Under the pieces are notes generated by a model. It searched no databases. It saw only the letters and a program-made list of their open reading frames with translations, and was not told where the DNA came from. A stretch of DNA of 64,000 nt. It comes from Pandoraea commovens (GTDB lineage: Bacteria; Pseudomonadota; Gammaproteobacteria; Burkholderiales; Burkholderiaceae). The position numbers and the translations under genes were made by a program. Each line of letters starts with the position of its first letter. Within the stretch, counting starts at the first letter, position 1. Location of the stretch: NCBI RefSeq assembly GCF_902459615.1, contig NZ_CABPSA010000002.1, forward strand, positions 248,001 through 312,000, given 5' to 3'. Shown piece by piece: positions 45,752-53,721 of this stretch.

Positions 45752-48169
45752 ATGTCCATGCGTCGGGAACACGGCGCCAACGGTTCAACCAGCGCCATGC
45801 ATGGCGCACGAACCGAAGCCTCGCGACGCCAACCGGCGTCCGAGTCACGTCGGCGTCTGCATCCGCTCGCAGGCGCGGTGCTTGCCGCGTTCTGGCTGCC
45901 TGCCGCTTTCGCGCAACAGGCCCCGGCCGACGGTTCGGCGCAGCCCGCCAAACCCGTCCAGTCCGCCCAGACGATTCAACTCGCGCAGGCATCGCCCAAC
46001 GCACCGATTCAGCTCGCCGAAGCCAATCTGCGAGAGGTGAACGTGACGGCAACGCGCACACCGACGGCCAGCGAACGCACGCCGGCCTCGATCTCGGTCA
46101 TCACCGATCAGGACATCGAGGAACAGCAGGCGCAGGACATCAAGGAAGCGCTGCGCTACGAGCCCGGCGTGACCGTGCGTCGTGCACCGTACCGTCCCGC
46201 CTCCGCTGCCGCAGGTGGCGGTCGCGATGGCAACTCCAGCATCAACATCCGTGGCCTCGAAGGTAATCGCGTCGCGCTGTTCGAAGACGGCATCCGCATG
46301 CCCTCCTCGTACTCGTTCGGTCCGCTGGAAGCCGGTCGTGGCGACTACATGGGCATGGATCTGCTGCGTCGCATCGAAATCCTGCGCGGCCCGGCATCGT
46401 CGCTGTACGGCAGCGACGGCCTGACCGGCGTCGTCAACTTCCTCACCAAGGATCCGCAAGACCTGCTCGATGTGTTCGGCAAGTCCACCTACTTCTCGCT
46501 GCGTCCGTACTACAACTCGATGGATCGCAGCTTCGGCATGACCGCGCAGGCCGCATGGGGTGGCGAACAGTGGCAAGGCATGTTGATCGTGGACGGCAAC
46601 AAGGGCCACGAACTCGACGGCAAGGGCTCGAACAATTCTGCGAGCACCGCGCGTACGACGGCGAATCCGCAGGACACCAACGGCGACTCCGTCCTCGGCA
46701 AGCTCGTCTTCAAGGCCACGCCCTTCTCCACGTTCAAGCTCACCGCCGAAAACGTGCGCCGTCGCACCGATTCGGACGTGCTGTCCGCCGTCAATCCGCC
46801 CACGACGCTCGGCCTGCATACGAGCGATCGTCTGGAGCGCAACCGCGTCAGCCTCGATTACGACTTCAACGACGCCTCGCAGGCATACGTCCAGAACGCA
46901 CATGCGCTGGTGTACTTCCAGGACGCGAAGAACAGCCAGTACTCGTACGAAAAACGCACGGCGGGCGACCGTACGCGCGACAACACGTACAAGGAACGCA
47001 CCGTGGGCGGCTCGCTGCAAGCGGAAAGCAACTTCACCACCGGCCCGCTCGCGCACAAGCTGGTGTACGGCACCGATGCGAGCCTGGCCTACATCACGAG
47101 CTACCGTAACGGCACCGTGCCTGGCGTGGGCGAGTCGTTCCCGAACAAGGCCTTCCCGGACACGAACTACACGCTCTTCGGCGCGTTCCTTCAGGACGAA
47201 ATCCGCTACGGCGCGCTGACCGTCACGCCGGGTATCCGTTACGACGCCTACTGGCTCTCGCCCAAGCAGAATGACCCGCTGTACGTCTCGCAGACGGCAT
47301 CGGGCGCACGCGTGCAGCCGACGTCGTCGAACGACTCCGCCTTCTCGCCGCGCATCGCGGTGATGTACGAGATCGCGCCATCGCTGATTCCGTACGTGCA
47401 ATACGCGCGCGGCTTCCGCACGCCGACGCCCGACCAGGTGAACAACGGCTTCTCGAATCCGATCTTCGGTTACATGTCGATCGCGAACCCGAACCTCAAG
47501 CCCGAGACGAGCGACACCATCGAGCTGGGTTTGCGCGGCCGTCTGGCGACCACCCTCGGCCCGGTGACGTACAGCACCGCCGTGTTCGCGGGTAAATACC
47601 GTAACTTCATCTCGCAGCAGAACATCAGCGGCTCGGGCCGTCCGAACGATCCGCTCATCTATCAGTACGTCAACTTCAGCCGCGCCAACATCCAGGGTTG
47701 GGAAGGCCGTGCGACGTGGGCGCTCAAGGGCGGCATTACGTTGCGCACCGCCATGGCGTACGCGCACGGCACGACGGAAGACAACGGCGCGGCGAGCCAG
47801 CCGCTCAACACCATCAACCCGTTCTCGATGGTTCTGGGTGTGCGCTACGAGCCGAACAGCACGTGGTTCGCGCAGGCCGACCTGATGTTCCAGGCCGCGA
47901 AGTCGCAAAGCCAGATCGCGAAGACGTGCACGGCCGGTACGCAGCAGAACCAGAACTGCTGGGCGCCGCCGACCTCCATCGTGTTCGACTTGTCCGGCGG
48001 CTATCACATCAACAAGCACGCCACGGTGTACGCCGGGATCTACAACGTGTTCGACCGCAAGTACTGGAACTGGTCGGACGTTCGCAACCTCGCCGACAAC
48101 TCCAACGTCAAGGACGCCTATTCGGCACCGGGTCGCAGCGTGGCTGTGAGCCTGAAGCTTCAGTACTGA
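45752..48169 (+). CDS. TonB-dependent haem/haemoglobin receptor
   Basis: Outer-membrane gated barrel for haem uptake, about 805 residues. The signal peptide is preceded by an unusual hydrophilic stretch: hydrophobic core LAGAVLAAFWLPAAFAQQA, cut after AFA. The plug domain has a TonB-box-like EVNVTATRT, then ISVITDQDIEEQQAQDIKEA, NIRGLEGNRVALFEDGIRMP and RIEILRGPASSLYGSDGLTG. The barrel holds FRTPTPDQVNNGF (FRAP-like) and the end RSVAVSLKLQY with the terminal aromatic. The start is uncertain: ATG 45752 is used here, 45797 is equally possible, and a GTG at 45626 is unlikely. HmuS, T, U and V follow on the same strand, which supports haem as ligand. Confidence 0.9.
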   Translation: MSMRREHGANGSTSAMHGARTEASRRQPASESRRRLHPLAGAVLAAFWLPAAFAQQAPADGSAQPAKPVQSAQTIQLAQASPNAPIQLAEANLREVNVTATRTPTASERTPASISVITDQDIEEQQAQDIKEALRYEPGVTVRRAPYRPASAAAGGGRDGNSSINIRGLEGNRVALFEDGIRMPSSYSFGPLEAGRGDYMGMDLLRRIEILRGPASSLYGSDGLTGVVNFLTKDPQDLLDVFGKSTYFSLRPYYNSMDRSFGMTAQAAWGGEQWQGMLIVDGNKGHELDGKGSNNSASTARTTANPQDTNGDSVLGKLVFKATPFSTFKLTAENVRRRTDSDVLSAVNPPTTLGLHTSDRLERNRVSLDYDFNDASQAYVQNAHALVYFQDAKNSQYSYEKRTAGDRTRDNTYKERTVGGSLQAESNFTTGPLAHKLVYGTDASLAYITSYRNGTVPGVGESFPNKAFPDTNYTLFGAFLQDEIRYGALTVTPGIRYDAYWLSPKQNDPLYVSQTASGARVQPTSSNDSAFSPRIAVMYEIAPSLIPYVQYARGFRTPTPDQVNNGFSNPIFGYMSIANPNLKPETSDTIELGLRGRLATTLGPVTYSTAVFAGKYRNFISQQNISGSGRPNDPLIYQYVNFSRANIQGWEGRATWALKGGITLRTAMAYAHGTTEDNGAASQPLNTINPFSMVLGVRYEPNSTWFAQADLMFQAAKSQSQIAKTCTAGTQQNQNCWAPPTSIVFDLSGGYHINKHATVYAGIYNVFDRKYWNWSDVRNLADNSNVKDAYSAPGRSVAVSLKLQY

Positions 48170-48289
48170 TCCTTCGGGATCGGTCGTCAGAACCGCGCCG
48201 ACGCAAGTCGCTCAACGTGTGAGCTTCACCCCGTCGGCGCATGCCAGCCATCCGCTATCGCCAGCAAACACGCTATTCAAGGAATCGCC

Positions 48290-49399
48290 ATGATGAACGC
48301 TCAAAACGCCACTTCCACCGCCCGCCCGGCATTCCCCGCGCTCGCCGACGTCACCCGTCTGCGCAGCGAATTCCAACGAGTGAAGACGGAACAGAACCTG
48401 CGCGATCGCGACGCCGCCGCCGCGCTCGGTGTGTCCGAAGGGGAGACAGTCGCGGCATTCGTCGGCGAGCACGTCGTGCGCCTGCGTCCGGAATTCGTCG
48501 AGATCGTCGAGGCGCTGCCTGCGCTCGGACGCGTCATGGCGCTCACGCGCAATAACGCCGCCGTCCACGAGAAGGACGGTCAGTACGAAAAGCTCTCGCA
48601 TCAGGGCACCATCGGTCTCGGTCTGGGCAAAGACCTCGACCTGCGCATCTTCTATCACCAATGGGCCTACGGTTACGCCGTCGAAACACCGGCGGAAAAC
48701 GGCCCGCGCCGCTCGCTGCAATTCTTCGACAAGTCGGGCACCGCCGTGCACAAGATGTTCCTGCGCGATCACAGCGACGTCGCCGCCTTCGAAGCGCTCG
48801 TCGCCCGTTTCCGCGCGGACGATCAGACGCCGGGTCAGCACGTTGTCGCTGCCGACGCCCCGAAGGCCGAGACCCCCGACGCCGATATCGACGCCGACGC
48901 CTTCCAGCGCGACTGGCTTGCGATGACCGACACGCATCAGTTCTTCGACATGCTCAAGCGCCACGGTGTGTCGCGCGCGCAGGCATTGCGCCTCGCGCCC
49001 GCCGGTCATGCACAGCGCGTGTCGTCCGCCTCCGTGCGTACGCTGCTCGAAGATGCCGCCGGTACCGATCTGCCGATCATGGTGTTCGTCGGCAATGCGG
49101 GCATGATCCAGATCCACACCGGCCCGGTGAAGAACATTCGCATGATGGGCCCGTGGGTCAACATCCTCGATCCGGGCTTCAATCTGCACCTGCGCGAAGA
49201 CATCGTCGACACCGCGTGGATCGTGCGCAAGCCGACGGCGGACGGCATCGTCTCGTCGCTCGAACTGCTCGACGCCTCGGGCATGGTGATCGCCATGTTC
49301 TTCGGCGAGCGCAAGCCGGGGCAGGCAGAACGCGAAGACTGGCGCGCGACGCTGGTGCGTGTGGAGGGTTCGCAAGGGGTCGCGGAGGCATCAGCGTGA
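48290..49399 (+). CDS. hmuS: Haemin-degrading/haem-trafficking protein HmuS
   Basis: Cytoplasmic haem-binding protein of 369 residues made of two homologous halves (HemS/ChuS/HmuS family). Such proteins carry haem from the importer or open its ring to release iron. The first half includes VMALTRNNAAVHEKDGQYEK, and the second repeats it as IMVFVGNAGMIQIHTGPVKN. The first-half segment LDLRIFYHQWAYGYAVE and second-half LREDIVDTAWIVRKPTADG are conserved. AAGGAATCGCC precedes the ATG. The final TGA overlaps the hmuT GTG start. It lies 120 bp after the receptor gene in a Fur-controlled operon. Confidence 0.93.
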   Translation: MMNAQNATSTARPAFPALADVTRLRSEFQRVKTEQNLRDRDAAAALGVSEGETVAAFVGEHVVRLRPEFVEIVEALPALGRVMALTRNNAAVHEKDGQYEKLSHQGTIGLGLGKDLDLRIFYHQWAYGYAVETPAENGPRRSLQFFDKSGTAVHKMFLRDHSDVAAFEALVARFRADDQTPGQHVVAADAPKAETPDADIDADAFQRDWLAMTDTHQFFDMLKRHGVSRAQALRLAPAGHAQRVSSASVRTLLEDAAGTDLPIMVFVGNAGMIQIHTGPVKNIRMMGPWVNILDPGFNLHLREDIVDTAWIVRKPTADGIVSSLELLDASGMVIAMFFGERKPGQAEREDWRATLVRVEGSQGVAEASA

Positions 49400-50355
49400 A
49401 ACCCGGCGTGAACAAACCTAACGACGCACGCGGCGCGCTTCGCCTCTCGCGTCGCACCCTGCTCGGCGGTGGCGCGACGCTCGCCGCCGGCGCATGGCTC
49501 GGCGCGCTGCTCCCGCATGCCCTCGTTGGCGCAGCGCATGCGGCGACGGATGCCTCCGTCGCCAAGGACGGCCCGAAGCGCGTGATCGTCGCCGGTGGCG
49601 CGCTGACGGAAATCGTCTACGCGCTCGGCGCGCAGAATCGCGTGATCGCCAACGATCTGACGAGCCTGTATCCGGAAGCGGCGACCAAGCTGCCCAAGAT
49701 CGGCTACCTGCGCACGCTCTCGGCCGAGGGTGTGCTCTCGCTGCATCCCGATCTGTTGCTCGCGGGGGCCGAAGCCGGGCCGCCCAACGTGCTCTCGCAG
49801 ATTGCGGCCGCAGGCGTGACCGTGCAGCACTTCAAGCACGGTTATACGGCTGAGCTGGTGCGCGACAACATTCGCGGTGTCGCGAGCGCAATGAAACTGA
49901 ACGACGAAGGCATACGCGTGGCAGGCCGCTTCATGTCCGACTGGATTCAGGTGCGGGGCAAGGTCGAGGAGATGTACGGCATTCAGAAGCGTCCGCGCGT
50001 GCTGTTCATCCTCGGTCATACAGGCAATCAGGTCATGGTCGCGGGGCAGGACACCGCCGCCGATGCGATGCTGGCTTACGCCGGTGCCGAGAACGCGCTG
50101 CGCGGGTTCAACGGCTACCGTCCGCTGACCGCCGAAGCCGCTGTCGCGGCGCAGCCCGACGTGCTGCTCACGACCACGACGGGACCGTCGCCCGCCGACC
50201 CGGCCGCAGCGCTGCTCGCGCAGCCGGGACTCGCCAACACACCGGCGGGTCGTGCCAGACGCGTCGTCAGTTTCGACGCTCTGTATCTGCTCGGCTTTGG
50301 CCCGCGTCTGCCTCAGGCGGTCGCGGAGCTTGCCAGGCGCGTGCATACCGCCTGA
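49396..50355 (+). CDS. hmuT: Haem ABC transporter substrate-binding protein HmuT
   Basis: Periplasmic haem-binding protein of 319 residues, class III (helical backbone) fold. It starts with GTG overlapping the hmuS stop (GTGA). The signal has a twin-arginine-like LSRRTLLGGGATLAAGAWLG and ends near GAAHAATDA. The mature protein begins RVIVAGGALTEIVYALGAQN. Then come LPKIGYLRTLSAEGVLSLHPDLLL with the conserved haem-ligand tyrosine region (GYLRTLS), FILGHTGNQVMVAGQDTAAD, and RPLTAEAAVAAQPDVLL. It passes haem to HmuUV. Export by the Tat route is inferred from the RR pair only. Confidence 0.93.
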   Translation: MKPGVNKPNDARGALRLSRRTLLGGGATLAAGAWLGALLPHALVGAAHAATDASVAKDGPKRVIVAGGALTEIVYALGAQNRVIANDLTSLYPEAATKLPKIGYLRTLSAEGVLSLHPDLLLAGAEAGPPNVLSQIAAAGVTVQHFKHGYTAELVRDNIRGVASAMKLNDEGIRVAGRFMSDWIQVRGKVEEMYGIQKRPRVLFILGHTGNQVMVAGQDTAADAMLAYAGAENALRGFNGYRPLTAEAAVAAQPDVLLTTTTGPSPADPAAALLAQPGLANTPAGRARRVVSFDALYLLGFGPRLPQAVAELARRVHTA

Positions 50356-50469
50356 GGGCCGCTGCGTGAGCGTGGCGTGACGTTGTGAGCGACTTCGTGA
50401 CGTCACGCCAATCCCGGTCCTCCAGCCCCGAACCCGTCATTCGCCAGCCACTCGCCAGTCATCGTTGCC

Positions 50470-51651
50470 ATGTCAGCCGCTCCTCCGATTCCGAAGCCCA
50501 TGTCGTCACACACGTCGAGTTCTTCGAGCGCGTCCAGCCGCAGCCGTGCAGCGACGCCGAATGTCTCGACCGACCGTCCTGATGTGCCGCGCCACACCGG
50601 TGCTGCACGTCGGCGTCCGCCGCGCTGGATCGTCATGACGGTACTCGTCGGCCTGCTCGCCGCCGCCGTGCTGGCCGCGTTGTGTGGCGGCGCATATCGT
50701 ATCGCTCCCGCCGACGCCATCACCGCCTTGTTCCGCGGCGCGACGGGCGACTTTGCGCAGGATCAGGCGCGCAACGTGATGTTGCAGATCCGTTTGCCGC
50801 GCATCGTGCTGGGCGTTCTTGTCGGCGCAGGCTTCGGCGCGGCCGGTGCCGCGTTGCAGGCGCTCTTTCGCAATCCGCTGGCCGACCCGGGGCTGATCGG
50901 CGTGGCGAGCGGCGCGGCGCTCGGTGCGGCTGGCGTGATCGTGCTCGGCGGCGTGTTGCTGCCTGCCGCGCTCGCGGCCTCGCTCGGCTTGTGGATGCTG
51001 CCGCTGGCGGCGTTCGTGGGTGCGCTGGGGGTTACGGCACTCGTCTATCGTCTGGCCGCCGGACGCGGCCGTCTCGCCCTGCCGTTGCTCTTGCTCGCAG
51101 GTATCGCAATCAATGCTGTCTCCGGGGCCGCCATCGGCTTGCTGACGTATCTCGCAAACGATACGCAATTGCGCACGCTCACCTTCTGGACGCTGGGCAG
51201 TCTCGGCGGCGCGCAATGGTCGATGCTCGCGGTGATCGTGTGGCCGGTCGCGCTGGGCATCGTCGCCCTCGCCTCGCAGTGCCGCTCGCTCAATGCGTTG
51301 CTGCTCGGGGAAGCCGAAGCGCTGCACCTCGGCGTGGCGGTGCAATCGGTCAAGCGGCGCGTGATGGTGGCGTGCGCGTTGTGCGTGGGCGCGTTGGTGG
51401 CGTCAAGCGGCATGATCGGTTTCATCGGTCTGATCGCGCCGCACATCGTGCGTCTGGTGGTCGGCCCTGACCCGCGCGCGGTGCTGCCTGCGGCGGCCCT
51501 CTTCGGCGCGATTCTGACGTTGCTCGCCGACCTCGTTGCCCGCACATGGGTCGCGCCTGCCGAATTGCCGTTGGGCATTCTGACGGCGCTGCTCGGCGCC
51601 CCCTTCTTCCTCATGCTGCTGTGGCGACGCCGCGGGCAGTTCGGTCTGTGA
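50470..51651 (+). CDS. hmuU: Haem ABC transporter permease HmuU
   Basis: FecCD/BtuC-family permease of 393 residues with about ten helices after an unusually long, serine/arginine-rich N-terminal tail of about 55 residues. Conserved segments are RNVMLQIRLPRIVLGVLVGA, GAALQALFRNPLADPGLIGV and RTLTFWTLGSLGGAQW, and the late SSGMIGFIGLIAPHIVRLVVGPDPR that contacts the ATPase. The ATG is at 50470; the true start may be further inside the tail. It begins 114 bp after hmuT, a wider gap than elsewhere in the operon, in which I see nothing specific. Confidence 0.93.
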   Translation: MSAAPPIPKPMSSHTSSSSSASSRSRAATPNVSTDRPDVPRHTGAARRRPPRWIVMTVLVGLLAAAVLAALCGGAYRIAPADAITALFRGATGDFAQDQARNVMLQIRLPRIVLGVLVGAGFGAAGAALQALFRNPLADPGLIGVASGAALGAAGVIVLGGVLLPAALAASLGLWMLPLAAFVGALGVTALVYRLAAGRGRLALPLLLLAGIAINAVSGAAIGLLTYLANDTQLRTLTFWTLGSLGGAQWSMLAVIVWPVALGIVALASQCRSLNALLLGEAEALHLGVAVQSVKRRVMVACALCVGALVASSGMIGFIGLIAPHIVRLVVGPDPRAVLPAAALFGAILTLLADLVARTWVAPAELPLGILTALLGAPFFLMLLWRRRGQFGL

Positions 51652-51686
51652 CCGCCGACGACATCAGCCAACATCAGGACATCGCC

Positions 51687-52529
51687 ATGCTCAGTGCCTA
51701 CGACCTCACCATCGCCCACTCGGATTCGCCCGTGCTCGACGGCCTTTCGCTCGACGTCCGTCCCGGCGAGTTGCTTGTGTTGCTCGGCCGGAACGGTGCG
51801 GGTAAAAGCACCCTGCTCAAGGCGCTGGCGGGCGAGCCGTTGCCGCCGCGCACGCACATGAGCGGCGCGATCATGCTCAACGGTGCGCTGCTCTCGCAAT
51901 ACTCGACGGCGGCGCTCGCACGTCTGCGCGCCGTGCTGCCGCAAACGGCGCAGTTGTCGTTTCCCTTCAGTGCGCTGGAGATCGTAACGATGGGTCGTCT
52001 GCCGTTTCCGAAGGCGAGCCGCAGCGACACGGAGATTGCCGCACTCGCCCTCGAACAGGCCGGTGCGCTGTCGCTGATGCATCGCGACGTGATGACGCTC
52101 TCAGGCGGGGAATGGGCACGCGTGCAGTTCGCGCGGGTGCTCGCGCAGTTATGGCCCGACGGTCCGAACGAGAGCGCGTCGGCCCCGTCGGTGCCGCGCT
52201 ACCTGCTGCTCGACGAACCGACGGCGGCGCTCGACCTCGCCCATCAGCATCATCTGCTGTCGCTTACGCGAACGTTGGCAAAGTCGTGGGGATTCGGTGC
52301 GATGGCCATCGTGCACGACGTGAATCTCGCGGCGCGTCACGCCGACCGTATGGCGTTGCTGGCCGACGGACGCATTCTCGCCACCGGCACGCCGCGCGAA
52401 GTGATGCGTGCCGATCTGATCGAAACGACGCTGGGCCTGCCGGTGCATGTGATTACACCGGAGACGGCAGCGGGATACCCGGTGCCGACGGGGACATCCG
52501 CCGGTGTGCCGTTCGCGTTGCCCGCTTAA
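51687..52529 (+). CDS. hmuV: Haem ABC transporter ATPase HmuV
   Basis: ATPase of 280 residues that powers HmuU. Walker A is GRNGAGKSTLLKAL, the signature VMTLSGGEWARVQFARVLAQ, and Walker B RYLLLDEPTAALDLAHQH with switch histidine in AIVHDVNLAARH. The signature reads SGGEWAR as in other HmuV proteins, where SGGExQR is seen. The insertion LWPDGPNESASAPSVPRY between signature and Walker B is typical of HmuV. The ATG at 51687 is chosen; a GTG at 51648 overlapping the hmuU stop as GTGA is also in frame and would mirror the hmuS-hmuT junction. Last gene of the operon. Confidence 0.93.
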   Translation: MLSAYDLTIAHSDSPVLDGLSLDVRPGELLVLLGRNGAGKSTLLKALAGEPLPPRTHMSGAIMLNGALLSQYSTAALARLRAVLPQTAQLSFPFSALEIVTMGRLPFPKASRSDTEIAALALEQAGALSLMHRDVMTLSGGEWARVQFARVLAQLWPDGPNESASAPSVPRYLLLDEPTAALDLAHQHHLLSLTRTLAKSWGFGAMAIVHDVNLAARHADRMALLADGRILATGTPREVMRADLIETTLGLPVHVITPETAAGYPVPTGTSAGVPFALPA

Positions 52530-52541
52530 TGGCTTAGGCAA

Positions 52542-53513
52542 TCAAGCGGCAGGCACACCATCCTTCGCAAGATTCGCGCGCGCGCACAGCACCGCCGCGA
52601 GATCCCACAGCGCATAGCCCACACTCTTGAAGAGCACCGGCCCGCTCGATCGAAAACGGTCGGGTGTGATGATGGCATCCATCAAGGGCGCGGCGCGTCC
52701 CCAGTCGATGGCGGCGTGCAGCAGATCGCCCGCCTCGTGCTTCACTTCCCACGTATCGACCACCAGCGTGCCGCGCACGGCGGCGTCGCGGCATAACTGC
52801 GGCGGCAACTCGCGCATGTCCGGGCGAAACGCGCCCACGCCCGCGACGAAAATGTCGTCGCGCCAGCGCGTCACGTCGCTGTCCGGCAGAACCGGTTCGC
52901 TGCTGGTCGTCGCCGTGATCACGATGCTGACGGTATTGAGTACAGGTTCGATGGCGTCGACCACGGTCGCTTCCACACCGAGCGTCGCGGCGTGATCGGC
53001 CAGCGCATGCGCACGCTCCGGACTGCGCGAGAAGATCATGAAATGACGCGTGCCCATGCCTGCCGCGAAGGCCTCCAGATGCGCCCTCGCCTGCACGCCC
53101 GCACCGACGATCAGCACCGGCCCCTTCGGGCGTGGCGCAAACTTTCTCGCAGCAAAGAGCGTGACGGCGGCAGTACGACGCCCGGTGACGGTCGGTCCGT
53201 CGAGCAGCATCTGGCGCTCGCCCGTGTGCGGGTCGAACACCATCACCTCGCCGATGATCGACGGTTTGCCCGCACGGCAATTCTCGGGATGCACGGTGAT
53301 GTGCTTGGTCATCGCGACATCCCGATTGACGGCAGGCATCACCAGCAGCACGCCGGTGCGGCGGCCGCGTTCGGGTTCGGTCAAGGGAAAGTGCAGACGC
53401 TCCGGGGCGCGCGCGGTGCCCGAGCGCATCTCCATGAGCATGGCCTCGATGCCGTCGGCCAATTGAGGATAGGGCAACAACTGCGCGGTTTGATGCGCAT
53501 CCAGCGTGATCAT
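52542..53513 (-). CDS. Ornithine cyclodeaminase/mu-crystallin family reductase
   Basis: NAD(P)-binding protein of 323 residues. The nucleotide-binding loop is GPVLIVGAGVQARAHLEAFA, and the substrate half has MTKHITVHPEN and TVTGRRTAAVTLFAARKFAP. The mix fits the delta-1-pyrroline-2-carboxylate or delta-1-piperideine-2-carboxylate reductase subgroup better than true ornithine cyclodeaminase, but that is a judgement from style. I chose the ATG at 53513 with GGAGACA upstream. It converges on hmuV with only 12 bp between the stops, and no terminator is obvious in that gap. Role: probably proline-type amino acid metabolism. Confidence 0.85.
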   Translation of the reverse strand: MITLDAHQTAQLLPYPQLADGIEAMLMEMRSGTARAPERLHFPLTEPERGRRTGVLLVMPAVNRDVAMTKHITVHPENCRAGKPSIIGEVMVFDPHTGERQMLLDGPTVTGRRTAAVTLFAARKFAPRPKGPVLIVGAGVQARAHLEAFAAGMGTRHFMIFSRSPERAHALADHAATLGVEATVVDAIEPVLNTVSIVITATTSSEPVLPDSDVTRWRDDIFVAGVGAFRPDMRELPPQLCRDAAVRGTLVVDTWEVKHEAGDLLHAAIDWGRAAPLMDAIITPDRFRSSGPVLFKSVGYALWDLAAVLCARANLAKDGVPAA

Positions 53514-53721
53514 CGATTGTCTCCGCTTCGGGGCGTACGCCTTCGGGCGGCGGAGTTCGCACTCGTCGTCGTCACATTGCGTCACGCTTTGCCAAGTCTG
53601 ATTTCAGTGTAGCGCGCATCGCGTGAACGCGTCTGCCACATCAAAATTTAATCGTGACATTTCGTGTCGTCGCGACGCGTCAGACCGTGCGCGATGTCAA
53701 TGCATCATCGCGCACATGCGC

